Positions 48,702-56,748 of a stretch of 64,000 nt of DNA are shown piece by piece. The position numbers and the translations under genes are program-made. Source of the DNA: Parahoeflea alexandrii (lineage in GTDB: Bacteria > Pseudomonadota > Alphaproteobacteria > Rhizobiales > Rhizobiaceae). The notes beneath the pieces are model-generated. The model was not told where the DNA came from. It did no database searches and worked only from the letters and a program-made list of their open reading frames with translations. The stretch spans positions 939,809-1,003,808 of the forward strand of contig NZ_JAAAML010000001.1 of assembly GCF_024105735.1 (NCBI RefSeq). The letters are read 5' to 3'. The first letter of the stretch is position 1; each line of letters opens with the position of its first letter.

Positions 48702-49712
48702 TCAGCCCCGGCGGCCGCGGCGTTCGCGGGTGGGCGCGGGATTGTCGGTGGCGACCGTGTTGCGCATCGGGCCGATGCGGTCGACGATGGTGTCCACCGT
48801 CGGGCGCTGGGCCTTGATGTGGCTGTCGACGGCTTCGCGCATGGCGCGCAGGTGGTCACAGGAGGTGCCGCAGCAACCGCCGATGATGCGCGCGCCGGCA
48901 TCCACTGCCAGCCGGGCGTAGTCGGCCATCAGTGGCGGCGTGCCGGAGTAATGGATCTCGGTGCCCTTGAATTCCGGGATGCCGCAATTGCCCTTGACCA
49001 CAACGATGGCTTCCGGATTGGCAGCGGTCATGTCGAGCAGCGACGACAGGATGTCGGATGCGCCGACACCGCAATTGGCGCCGACGGCAACAGGGCCTTC
49101 GCCGATATCGCTGGCGATGGAATGGATATCGCGCGGATGGACACCCATCATGGTCTTGCCGGCGGTGTCGAAGGAGCCGGTATAGACGTAGGGCAGGCCG
49201 CAGCGCACGGCGGCTTCCGCGGCCGCGCGGATCTCGTCCCTGGCCGACATGGTTTCGATCCAGACGATGTCGATACCCCCGGCTTTCAGCCCCTCAATCT
49301 GCTCGACGAAGGATTCGACCGCGGATTCGTAGGTCATGGCACCCAAGGGCACCAGCAGATCACCGGTCGGGCCGACTGAGCCGGCGACGATGACCTTGCG
49401 CGGCGCCTTGTCGGCGACAGCGCGGGCGATCTCGGCCGCCTTCTTGTTGAGGGCAAAGACCCGGTCGTCGGCGTGGTGAAGCTTGAGGCGGTTGCGGGTG
49501 CCGCCGAAACTGTTGGTCAGGATGATGTCGGACCCGGCATCAACGAAATCCTGATGCAGCTTGGTGATCTTCTCCGGCGCCGATTCCAGCCACAACTCGG
49601 GCGCTTCGCCGGATTCCAGTCCCATGGCAAACAGGTTGGTTCCGGTGGCGCCGTCGGCGAGCAGCACGCCTTTTTCGGACAGCAGGTCGGCAAGCGGGTT
49701 GGAAGCGGACAT
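48702..49712 (-). CDS. bmt: Betaine--homocysteine methyltransferase family protein (Bmt)
   Basis: A 336-residue enzyme of the homocysteine S-methyltransferase (BHMT/MetH-Hcy) family. Zinc-binding cysteines are found in 'VGANCGVGASD' and 'IGGCCGTSCDH', with 'LADGATGTNLFAMGL' at the start and 'DIILTNSFGGTRNRL' next. It transfers a methyl group from betaine (or another donor) to homocysteine giving methionine. In Sinorhizobium a related gene, bmt, uses glycine betaine. The C-terminal tail TRERRGRRG is very basic. AGGAG sits 6-7 bases before the ATG at 49712, and a palindromic operator (49741-49756) lies 29 bases upstream. It converges with the ferredoxin-like gene. Confidence 0.87.
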   Translation of the reverse strand: MSASNPLADLLSEKGVLLADGATGTNLFAMGLESGEAPELWLESAPEKITKLHQDFVDAGSDIILTNSFGGTRNRLKLHHADDRVFALNKKAAEIARAVADKAPRKVIVAGSVGPTGDLLVPLGAMTYESAVESFVEQIEGLKAGGIDIVWIETMSARDEIRAAAEAAVRCGLPYVYTGSFDTAGKTMMGVHPRDIHSIASDIGEGPVAVGANCGVGASDILSSLLDMTAANPEAIVVVKGNCGIPEFKGTEIHYSGTPPLMADYARLAVDAGARIIGGCCGTSCDHLRAMREAVDSHIKAQRPTVDTIVDRIGPMRNTVATDNPAPTRERRGRRG

Positions 49713-49740
49713 TCAGGTCTCCTGTAAAGTTGCATATCGT

Positions 49741-49756
49741 ATAAAGATATCTTTAT
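49741..49756. promoter_or_regulatory. Perfect 16-bp palindrome ATAAAGATATCTTTAT upstream of bmt
   Basis: The 16 bases 49741-49756 are a perfect palindrome, with the flanking context also extended (TATAAAG...CTTTATG). It lies 29 bases upstream of the bmt start. It closely resembles the site at 40461-40482 and is of the type expected for an ArsR-family SAM/SAH-responsive repressor. No ArsR gene is in the window. Confidence 0.7.
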
Positions 49757-49784
49757 GTCATTGCAATAGACGCGTGCCTCCTGA

Positions 49785-49821
49785 AACGAAAAACCCGCAG
49801 GCACTTGTCTGCCTGCGGGTT
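49785..49821 (-). terminator. Rho-independent terminator of the choXWV operon
   Basis: Arms 49792-49803 and 49810-49821 form a 12-bp perfect stem with a 6-base loop. On the - strand it is followed by TTTCGTTTC (49783-49791), giving a T-rich tail. It is 41 bases after the choV stop on that strand. Confidence 0.8.
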
Positions 49822-49862
49822 CAAGTCTTTGCGCCGTCGTCTGCCAGAAAGGCGTTTGGTGC

Positions 49863-50915
49863 TCAGGCGGCGGTCTCGTGATCGACCGGCGTGACCATGG
49901 CCGAGATGACTTCCTGGATGTCCAGGGCGCCGATCGGCTTGCCATCAGCGTCTGTGACATGGGCAAAGGAGGCATTGCTGTCGGTCATTTTCTTGGCAGA
50001 AACTTCCAGCACCGTGCCGGACCTGATCGGCATGCCCTGAGGCTCGCCCGAAAGCGGGGTCATGACCATATCGACAGAGATCACCCGGCCGCGATTGACC
50101 TCGCGGACGAAGCTCGAGATGTACTCGTCTGCCGGACGCAGCACGATTTCCTGCTTGGTGCCCTGCTGCACCACTTCGCCATCGCGCAGGATGGCAATCC
50201 GGTCGCCCAGGCGAAGCGCTTCATCCAGATCATGGGTGATGAAGACCACGGTCTTCCGGATTTCCTTCTGCAGATCGAGCAGAACAGACTGCATGTCCAT
50301 GCGGATCAGCGGATCGAGGGCCGAGAAGGCCTCGTCCATCAACAGGATCGGCGCGTCATTGGTCAGCGCGCGGGCAAGGCCGACGCGCTGCTGCATGCCG
50401 CCGGACAGCTGGTTGGGATAGTTGTCCTCAAAGCCATCGAGGCCGACGCGGGAGATCCAGCGGCGGGCATGCTTTTCCTGTTCCTCACGCGGGACGCCCT
50501 GGATTTCCAGGCCGTAGACCGTGTTCTCGAGCACCGTGCGATGCGGCAGAAGCGCAAACTTCTGGAACACCATGGCGGTCCGGTGGCGGCGGAACTCGCG
50601 CAGTTCCGTCTCGTTCATCTTGACCACATCCTCGTCGCCGACGATGACCTCGCCGGCTGTCGGATCGATCAGCCGGTTGATGTGGCGGATCAGTGTCGAC
50701 TTGCCCGAGCCCGACAGGCCCATGACGACCTGGATGCTGCCGCCGGGCATGTCGATGTTGATGTCCTTGAGACCGAGCACATGATTGTGCTTCTCGTTGA
50801 GCTCGGTCTTCGTCATGCCGCCCTTGACGGCATCGATGTAGGCTTCCGGATTCGATCCGAAAATCTTGTAGAGATTCTTGATCGAGATGCCGATCCCGGT
50901 GTGTTGCTCAGCCAT
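49863..50915 (-). CDS. choV: Quaternary amine (choline/betaine) ABC transporter ATPase
   Basis: A 350-residue ATPase of the ProV/OpuAA/ChoV family. The longer N-terminus 'GISIKNLYKIFGSNPEAYI' is followed by Walker A 'GLSGSGKST', 'LSGGMQQRVGLARAL' and 'ILLMDEAFSALDPLIRMDMQ'. A partial CBS-like C-terminal segment follows ('FAHVTDADGKPIGALDIQEV') that in this family may sense osmolarity. The stop lies 41 bases before the terminator. Its start (ATG 50915) overlaps the permease stop by 8 bases. The transporter should feed both osmoprotection and the demethylation pathway; whether choline or glycine betaine is preferred cannot be read from sequence. Confidence 0.9.
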   Translation of the reverse strand: MAEQHTGIGISIKNLYKIFGSNPEAYIDAVKGGMTKTELNEKHNHVLGLKDINIDMPGGSIQVVMGLSGSGKSTLIRHINRLIDPTAGEVIVGDEDVVKMNETELREFRRHRTAMVFQKFALLPHRTVLENTVYGLEIQGVPREEQEKHARRWISRVGLDGFEDNYPNQLSGGMQQRVGLARALTNDAPILLMDEAFSALDPLIRMDMQSVLLDLQKEIRKTVVFITHDLDEALRLGDRIAILRDGEVVQQGTKQEIVLRPADEYISSFVREVNRGRVISVDMVMTPLSGEPQGMPIRSGTVLEVSAKKMTDSNASFAHVTDADGKPIGALDIQEVISAMVTPVDHETAA

Positions 50916-51795
50916 GGACCACCTCCGTATGGCGCTGAAGCCGCTGGCCATAGGCCTGGCTGGCACGGTCGAAGATGATGGCAACGCCGACGATCGCGAG
51001 ACCGTTGAGGACACCGAGTGTGAAGTACTGGTTGTTGATGGCCCGGAGCACCTGCTGGCCCAGACCCTGAACGCCAACCATCGAGGCGACGACGACCATG
51101 GCGAGTGCCATCATGATGGTCTGGTTGATGCCGGCCATGATGGTCGGCAGAGCCAGCGGCATCTGGACATTCTTGAGCCGCTGCCAGCTCGATGAGCCAA
51201 AGGCGTCGGCGGCTTCAAGCACATCCTTGTCGACCAGGCGAATGCCCAGATTGGTCAGACGGATAATCGGCGGGATGGCATAGATGATAACGGCGATCAG
51301 GCCTGGAACCTTGCCGATTCCGAAGAGCATGATCACCGGGATGAGATAGACGAAACTCGGCATGGTCTGCATGATGTCGAGAATGGGGTTGACGACGCTC
51401 TGAACGCGGTTCGAACGCGACATTCCAATGCCGATCGGTATGCCGAAAATGATGGCCAGGACGGTTGCCACGAAGGTCATCGCGATCGTCTTCATGGTGT
51501 CTTCCCACATGCCGAACAGACCGATGACGATGAGCACGACGACCGAGCTCAGCGTGATCTTCCAGGAACGGCTGGCAATCCAGACCAGAACGGCAACGAT
51601 GCCGAGGATCAGCGGCCAGGGCATGTCGGTCATGAAATTCTCGGAATTGATCAGAAACCATTTGACCGGTTCAAACAGCAGTTCGATCGACTCTCCATAC
51701 GCACGGGTAAAATCGCGAAATGCGCCATCCACCGTCAGGCGTATGTTGCGCAAGGTACTTGTTCCCAGGTCGGGAAACTCAGTCAGCCATTCCAT
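50908..51795 (-). CDS. choW: Quaternary amine ABC transporter permease
   Basis: A 295-residue permease of the ProW/ChoW family with an N-terminal cytoplasmic/periplasmic helix ('VKWFLINSENFMTDMPWPLILG') and about seven transmembrane helices. The EAA-like coupling loop reads 'EAADAFGSSSWQRLKNVQMPLALPTIMAGINQTIMMAL', and an upstream 'ILDIMQTMPSFVYLIPVIMLFGIGKVPG' is the family block. The stop overlaps the ATPase start. ATG 51795 is chosen over 51813 on length and position. A hairpin (51857) separates it from the binding-protein gene, lowering its expression relative to that gene. Confidence 0.9.
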   Translation of the reverse strand: MEWLTEFPDLGTSTLRNIRLTVDGAFRDFTRAYGESIELLFEPVKWFLINSENFMTDMPWPLILGIVAVLVWIASRSWKITLSSVVVLIVIGLFGMWEDTMKTIAMTFVATVLAIIFGIPIGIGMSRSNRVQSVVNPILDIMQTMPSFVYLIPVIMLFGIGKVPGLIAVIIYAIPPIIRLTNLGIRLVDKDVLEAADAFGSSSWQRLKNVQMPLALPTIMAGINQTIMMALAMVVVASMVGVQGLGQQVLRAINNQYFTLGVLNGLAIVGVAIIFDRASQAYGQRLQRHTEVVHG

Positions 51796-51856
51796 TGGCC
51801 CACCCCCTGTCATTTCTTTTCATTGGTCTTGCCGGCGCGCGCGTGGCCGGAAAAGG

Positions 51857-51881
51857 AAGGGGCGGTCTGAAACCGCCCCTT
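51857..51881 (-). terminator. Intercistronic hairpin between choX and choW
   Basis: Arms 51857-51866 and 51872-51881 (AAGGGGCGGT / ACCGCCCCTT) form a perfect 10-bp stem with a 5-base loop. It is 15 bases after the binding-protein stop on the - strand and has no T-rich tail. It likely attenuates or stabilises rather than ends transcription. Confidence 0.65.
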
Positions 51882-51895
51882 GGATATTCAAAGGA

Positions 51896-52903
51896 TCAAA
51901 GGGCTGCCTTGATCTTTTCCGCCACTTCAGGCGAAACCCACTTGCCCCAGATGTCTTCCCGGTTTTCCAGGAAGTAGTAGGCGGTGTCTTCACCTGTTGC
52001 CTGGTTCTTGTCCTTCCAGGCCAGCAGCGAGTTGACGGTCTCGTTGGACCAGGCGCGGCTCTTGAGATAATCGATCGCAGGACCAGCACGCTTGGCAAAG
52101 TCGTCGGTCACCACGGTGTAGACTTCCGACTTGGGCCAGGCGTTCTTTTCTGGATCGGGGCATTCGGCGTCGACGATGCAGCTGTCCCATGCGTCCTTGT
52201 CGAATTCGGCGTTGAAGCCGAGCAGGGTCATCGGATAGTTGCCGAGAATGGCGGTCGGTGCCCAGTAGTAACCGAGCCATCCTTCTTCCTTGCCGTAGGC
52301 GTTGGCGATCGAGCCATCGAGGCCTGCTGCCGAACCGGAGTCAACCAGGACAAAGCCTTTTTCCTCGGCGTCGTGTGCGCGGAAGAAGTTGGCGGTCGTG
52401 ATCTGGCAGTTCCATCCCGACGGGCAGTTGTAGACGGCGCCCTTGGAGGCGTCTTCCGGAGCCGGGAAGAGATCGGGACGGGCAAGCGCGTCATCAATGG
52501 TCTTGATGTCGGGGTTGGCGTCAGCGATGTATTTGGGGATCCACCAGCCTTCAACGCCGCCATCCGACAGCGATTCCGCTGCATAGACCAGGCGGCCTTC
52601 CTCGACAGCCTTGTCGAGCGGCTCGCGGACCGCGTTGATCCAGGCTTCGGGGGCGACGTCAGGCTCACCCTTTTCCATCATCGAGGTCAGTGTCGGCATG
52701 GTGTCGCCCGGAACGAGCTCTACGTCACAACCGTAACCTTCAGTGAGGATCACGTTGTCGATGTTGGCGAGAACTTCGGCGGATGCCCAGTTCATGTTGG
52801 CCACGGTCACACGGCCGCATTCGCCATGAGATGCAGCCTGAGCAACGCCAGCAAAGCCCATGAGGCCAGCGGCAAGGACGGTGGAAGCGAGAAGCTTCTT
52901 CAT
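51896..52903 (-). CDS. choX: Quaternary amine (glycine betaine/choline) ABC transporter substrate-binding protein
   Basis: A 335-residue periplasmic protein of the OpuAC family. A signal peptide precedes cleavage near 'GVAQAAS'. The mature part carries 'VTVANMNWASAEVLANIDNVILTEGYG', 'PEAWINAV', 'DGGVEGWWIPKY' and 'GWLGYYWAPTAIL', with many Trp/Tyr residues able to form the aromatic box for a quaternary ammonium group. GGGAGG sits about 9 bases before the ATG (52903). It is the first gene of the transporter operon. Two Cys in 'DSCIVDAECPD' and others may form disulfides. Choline versus glycine betaine specificity is undecided. Confidence 0.9.
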   Translation of the reverse strand: MKKLLASTVLAAGLMGFAGVAQAASHGECGRVTVANMNWASAEVLANIDNVILTEGYGCDVELVPGDTMPTLTSMMEKGEPDVAPEAWINAVREPLDKAVEEGRLVYAAESLSDGGVEGWWIPKYIADANPDIKTIDDALARPDLFPAPEDASKGAVYNCPSGWNCQITTANFFRAHDAEEKGFVLVDSGSAAGLDGSIANAYGKEEGWLGYYWAPTAILGNYPMTLLGFNAEFDKDAWDSCIVDAECPDPEKNAWPKSEVYTVVTDDFAKRAGPAIDYLKSRAWSNETVNSLLAWKDKNQATGEDTAYYFLENREDIWGKWVSPEVAEKIKAAL

Positions 52904-53466
52904 ATGTAAGACCTCCCAGTCTTATTTGGTGCAGTGGTTGTTCCAAAGCTCGACAGGCCCGGTCACTGCTTTTTACCGGGAGCCGATGGAATTGAAGGCA
53001 TGTCACATCATGGCCGTCACGACCAATCCAAGCGTCATCAAGACGCAAGAAGCGACCTCAACCGACGCAAAAGTGCCCGCGGAACTCTGTCGCGGGCGGG
53101 CGGTCGTTTGAATTACCGTTTTTCAGGGTAAGGACTTGGCAGCAGAAATCAACCGTAGCTTTGAGAATTCGTCATTGGCGCCGCAGATGCTGGCAGGTCA
53201 CGCTGTCCGCTCCGGCCAGTTCAAATAAATTGCCGGATTCACCAATGCTTAGGGTTTCAATAACTCTCCGGTAACGATGTCCGGGTTAAACCTGTTCGCA
53301 CGGCGGGGGACAACCGCCGACCATCCCGGATCAGGTATTGCGTACCGGGATGTCGCGAACCTCGCGCGTTTTTGTGAGGTCGCCAGTGTATTTTGGCAGG
53401 CCGTCGGGATCGCAAGGTCCCGGCGGCCTTCGCTATTGCGCTTCGATCAGATCAGTGGGCCGGCAA
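52904..53466. other. Gene-free region upstream of choX, with several stems
   Basis: I see no convincing gene in this stretch. Short open frames here have poor start context and no family resemblance. The - strand promoter of choX must be in the first part. Stems worth noting: CATCCCGG (53322-53329) with CCGGGATG (53345-53352), and a GGCGG/CCGCC pair near 53303-53320. There is also a CCGCG/CGCGG pair around 53088-53096. It could contain a small RNA or control elements, without direct support. Confidence 0.4.
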
Positions 53467-53495
53467 AGAAAAGGCCGGGCGTGTGCCGCCCGGCC
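53467..53495 (-). terminator. Rho-independent terminator of the small - strand gene at 53540
   Basis: GGCCGGGCG (53473-53481) pairs perfectly with CGCCCGGCC (53487-53495), loop 5. On the - strand the stem is followed by TTTTCTTTG, a good T tail. It lies 44 bases downstream of the stop of the 43-residue reading frame. Confidence 0.75.
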
Positions 53496-53539
53496 CAGAT
53501 CTGTTTCAATCGCTCCAGCGCGGTGTCCGCGCAGTCCGC

Positions 53540-53671
53540 TCAGCCTGCAGAGAGGGTGCGGACGAAATTCCTCAGACCGCCGAAGCGGGGTTTTTCGTTG
53601 GTCTTCTGGACCGGCAGCACGTTGTTCCAGGCGATCTGGACGGTGTCGGCGTTATTGAATACGTACAGCAT
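53540..53671 (-). CDS. Small (43-residue) hypothetical protein
   Basis: A 43-residue frame starting at ATG (complement of 53669-53671) and beginning 'MLYVFNNADTVQIAWNN', ending 'GGLRNFVRTLSAG'. AAGGA is about 8 bases upstream, codon third positions are GC-rich as in neighbouring genes, and a Rho-independent terminator follows at 53467-53495. These three signals together make it a likely real small protein. Longer in-frame starts exist (up to 53746) but have no ribosome site. I do not recognise a family; hydrophobic and basic halves suggest a peripheral membrane or regulatory peptide. It is divergent to cobQ. Confidence 0.6.
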   Translation of the reverse strand: MLYVFNNADTVQIAWNNVLPVQKTNEKPRFGGLRNFVRTLSAG

Positions 53672-53901
53672 GGTGGTGTCCTTCCAGCCTTTGGTTTCCC
53701 TGCGGTTCATGGCGTGAACCATCTGACGCTGCTCTATGCCTATCATGGCTGCCGGGATGCATTGTTCCCGTCACCGCATGTCGCAATTCAGATGTCGCTC
53801 AAAGAAAATCCGGCCTGTGTGAAATGACAGTAAATCGAAGGTGAAAAGGCAACTGGCAAAAGGCCTTTTGATCCGCCTTCCGCAGTGCTATCGACGGCTC
53901 C

Positions 53902-55368
53902 ATGACAAGGGCGTTGATGTTTCAGGGAACAGGGTCGGATGTCGGCAAGACAGTCCTGGTGGCGGGCTTCTGCCGGCTGGCGGCCAATCGCGGACTGAAG
54001 GTGATGCCTTTCAAACCACAGAACATGTCCAACAATGCCGCTGTGGCCGACGACGGCGGCGAAATCGGGCGGGCGCAATGGCTGCAGGCGCTGGCCTGCC
54101 GGGTTCCGGCCAGCGTGCACATGAACCCGGTGCTGCTCAAGCCGCAGTCGGAGACCGGATCGCAGGTGGTTGTTCAGGGCAAGGTTTTTGGCCATGCCCG
54201 GGGGCGCGATTACCAGAAACTCAAGCCCCAGCTGATGGCTGCTGTGATGGACAGTTTCAGCCGGATCGCAGATCAGGCAGACCTTGTGCTGGTCGAGGGC
54301 GCGGGGTCTCCCGCGGAAATCAACCTGCGTTCCGGCGACATAGCCAACATGGGATTTGCGACATTGGCCGGAGTGCCGGTCGTGCTGGTGGGCGACATTG
54401 ACCGAGGCGGGGTGATCGCATCGATTGTCGGCACGCACACGATCCTGCCCGACGAGGACCGGTCGACGATCTCAGGCTACCTGATCAACAAGTTTCGCGG
54501 CGATGTCAGCCTGTTCGACGATGGCATCTCAGCCATCGAGGGTTTCACCGGCTGGTCCTGCCTGGGTGTCGTTCCCTGGCTCAAGGCGGCAAACCGGCTG
54601 CCAGCCGAGGATTCGGTAGCACTCGAACGGCTGGTCCAGGGACGGGCGGGCTTACTCAAGATTGCGATACCTGTGCTTTCCCGGATTGCGAACTTCGATG
54701 ATTTCGATCCGCTCAGAGCCGAGCCGGAGGTGGATCTGGTGTTTGTCCGCCCTGGCGAACGCCTGCCCGGGGATGCCGGACTGGTGATCCTGCCGGGCTC
54801 GAAGTCGACGATTTCCGATCTCGCCGATTTCCGCCGGCAGGGCTGGGATGAGGATCTGCGGGCGCATCACCGGCGCGGCGGGCGGATCATAGGCATCTGC
54901 GGGGGCTACCAGATGCTGGGTCGGACTGTGAGCGATCCCCTGGGGATTGAAGGGGGCGCGCCTGTCGCCGAGGGGCTTGGCCTGCTCGACATCGAGACCG
55001 TGATGGCGCCCGAAAAGACCGTGCGCAACATCGCCGCGCGTTCGGCGGAATGGGACTTGCCGCTCGAAGGCTACGAGATCCATCTGGGCATCAGCCGCGG
55101 GCCGGATTGCGTTCGCCCTATGACCACTCTCGATGGGCGCCCGGACGGAGCCGTCTCTGCTGACGGCAAGGTGTCGGGAACCTATCTGCATGGATTGTTC
55201 GGGGCGGATGCCTATCGTGCCAGGCTGCTGGCCGAGTTCGGCATTCGCGGAGGCCAGACCAGTTTCAGGGCCGATGTCGATGCGGCGCTGGATGAAATCG
55301 CCGAAGAACTTGACCGGCTTGTCGGCTTCGAGCGGCTGATGCAGGCCTCGGTGCAGATCCGTCGCTGA
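53902..55368 (+). CDS. cobQ: Cobyric acid synthase
   Basis: A 488-residue glutamine-dependent amidotransferase that amidates adenosylcobyrinate a,c-diamide at four positions to cobyric acid. The N-terminal ATP-binding domain opens '[19 protein letters not shown]' and '[14 protein letters not shown]'. The C-terminal GATase1 domain has the nucleophile Cys in '[14 protein letters not shown]' and the His in '[10 protein letters not shown]' with a downstream acid. The gene precedes the riboswitch, so it has its own promoter and is not under the same RNA control as cbtB onward. Confidence 0.94.
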   Translation: MTRALMFQGTGSDVGKTVLVAGFCRLAANRGLKVMPFKPQNMSNNAAVADDGGEIGRAQWLQALACRVPASVHMNPVLLKPQSETGSQVVVQGKVFGHARGRDYQKLKPQLMAAVMDSFSRIADQADLVLVEGAGSPAEINLRSGDIANMGFATLAGVPVVLVGDIDRGGVIASIVGTHTILPDEDRSTISGYLINKFRGDVSLFDDGISAIEGFTGWSCLGVVPWLKAANRLPAEDSVALERLVQGRAGLLKIAIPVLSRIANFDDFDPLRAEPEVDLVFVRPGERLPGDAGLVILPGSKSTISDLADFRRQGWDEDLRAHHRRGGRIIGICGGYQMLGRTVSDPLGIEGGAPVAEGLGLLDIETVMAPEKTVRNIAARSAEWDLPLEGYEIHLGISRGPDCVRPMTTLDGRPDGAVSADGKVSGTYLHGLFGADAYRARLLAEFGIRGGQTSFRADVDAALDEIAEELDRLVGFERLMQASVQIRR

Positions 55369-55431
55369 GGGGACGATCCAGGACGCGGCTGCGATTGACA
55401 GTCAGGCGCGCCGCCCCTATCAGTTAAACCT

Positions 55432-55780
55432 CGAATGGTTCCAGAAAACCAACCTGGTTTTCCGGATCAAAAGGGAATGCGACGGGATGGACCCAATCCG
55501 GGCATCTTTATCGCAGCCGACCCCGCGACTGTAGAGCGGCAAGGCAAATGTCACCGGCCCGGGAGGCCCGGATGACGGGGGACAATGGTGTTTTCCGCAA
55601 ATCCGAAACTCCGGACCGGGCTGGCCACTGGCGTGGCGGCATGATCAACCGGCGTGGACGCCTCTTTTTCTACGAATCGTCCCGCTTTCATGACCGCCAG
55701 ACGCGCCGGGAAGGTGGGCATTTGCCGTTGCGCGATGGAAACATCGTGCTGGACCCGCGAGCCAGGAGACCTGCCATTCG
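55432..55780 (+). ncRNA. Cobalamin riboswitch (long variant) before cbtB
   Basis: The P1 arms CGAATGG (55432-55438) and CCATTCG (55774-55780) pair. Conserved blocks lie between them in order: AAAAGGGAA (about 55468-55476), a block ending GCGACTGTAGAGCGG (about 55525-55540), GCCACTGG (55623-55630) and GGGAAGG (about 55708-55714). The B12 box AGCCAGGAGACCTGCC is at 55760-55775, matching the consensus. About 75 bases separate the GCCACTG and GGGAAGG blocks, longer than usual. A GGGAG/CTCCC stem (55804-55820) may act as expression platform before the cbtB ribosome site. Confidence 0.88.
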
Positions 55781-55842
55781 CACCGGTTGAGAGCCGGACC
55801 TTTGGGAGAGGTATGCTCCCGAAGCCATTCACGGAGGTTGTC

Positions 55843-56022
55843 ATGGCTGTTAAAACTGCTTCGCTTTCACTCACCGACCGCATCGGCGCGCGCGCTGTTG
55901 CCGGGTTGATGGCACTCGTTGTCGGCTCGATACTGGTGTTCGGGGTTGGGCTTGCCAACTCGCAGGCGCTGCACGACGCGGCGCACGACACAAGGCATTC
56001 CTACGGCTTTCCCTGCCACTAA
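55843..56022 (+). CDS. cbtB: Cobalt transporter subunit CbtB
   Basis: A 59-residue membrane protein with one transmembrane helix ('ARAVAGLMALVVGSILVFGVGLAN') and a His-rich C-terminus ('LHDAAHDTRHSYGFPCH') that can bind cobalt. This is the CbtB pattern. It is the first gene after the cobalamin riboswitch, so cobalt import is turned down when B12 is plentiful. ACGGAGG lies about 6 bases before the ATG at 55843. It is followed 12 bases later by cbtA, the usual partner. Confidence 0.93.
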   Translation: MAVKTASLSLTDRIGARAVAGLMALVVGSILVFGVGLANSQALHDAAHDTRHSYGFPCH

Positions 56023-56034
56023 GGGATTGATCTC

Positions 56035-56748
56035 ATGATTGTCAGGTTGCTCCTGGCGGCTCTCGCCGCCGGGCTCATTGCTGGTATGGCGATGACGCCC
56101 GCTCAATATGTCAAGACGATTCCGCTGATCATGCAGGCCGAAGCCTATGAGAACGGCGGGGCCGGGCATCATCATGGCGATGCCGCCGCCTCGGATGAGG
56201 CGGCGCATGACCATGGTGCGGACCAGTCGATGTTCGGCTTCGGACGGCTCGGTGACACGATCGTCGCCAATCTTGTCGCCGGCGCCGGTTTCGCGCTGAT
56301 GCTGGCCGCAGTGGCACTGCTTCTGGGCGTCGAATTCCCGACCGGCACGGCAGGGGTCACGCGTGGGCTGCTGTTTGGTGCCGCTGCATGGTTCTGTGTC
56401 CAGCTTGCGCCAGCGATGAGCCTGCCGCCGGCGGTGCCTGGTTTCCCCTATGCCGACCTCGGCGACCGCCAGGGGTGGTGGGTGATCACGATCGCGGCCT
56501 CGGCTGTGGGCTTGTGGTGCATCGCGATGCGGCCGGAATGGCTCCTTAAGATTCTGGGACTTGCGATCATCGTCGCGCCGCATCTCTGGGGGTCGCCGGT
56601 TCCGGAAGATCTGACGAGCAATATTCCGGCCTATATCGCCTCTGCCTATGCCGCCGCTTCACTTGCGACAACGCTGTTCTTCTGGCTCTTGCTTGGCGGC
56701 CTGCTCGGTCACTTCCTTTCGCGTGTGGACGAGGAGCAGACGGCATGA
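56035..56748 (+). CDS. cbtA: Cobalt transporter subunit CbtA
   Basis: A 237-residue membrane protein with about five or six helices. Its N-terminal periplasmic loop has a His cluster ('[20 protein letters not shown]') fitting cobalt binding. It forms the predicted CbtAB cobalt importer with the small CbtB protein and feeds cobalt to CobN. The stop overlaps the cobU start (ATGA), so translation is coupled. Its start ATG 56035 comes 12 bases after the CbtB stop. Confidence 0.93.
   Translation: MIVRLLLAALAAGLIAGMAMTPAQYVKTIPLIMQAEAYENGGAGHHHGDAAASDEAAHDHGADQSMFGFGRLGDTIVANLVAGAGFALMLAAVALLLGVEFPTGTAGVTRGLLFGAAAWFCVQLAPAMSLPPAVPGFPYADLGDRQGWWVITIAASAVGLWCIAMRPEWLLKILGLAIIVAPHLWGSPVPEDLTSNIPAYIASAYAAASLATTLFFWLLLGGLLGHFLSRVDEEQTA

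Noticed and set aside
49713-49862. SAM riboswitch upstream of bmt
   Set aside because: The visible structures are a 16-bp DNA palindrome and a terminator belonging to the opposite operon end; I find no SAM-II or SAM-I conserved blocks.
52904-53539. tRNA or small RNA gene in the gap upstream of choX
   Set aside because: Several stems exist but no cloverleaf or TψC-like block; an sRNA cannot be shown from sequence alone.
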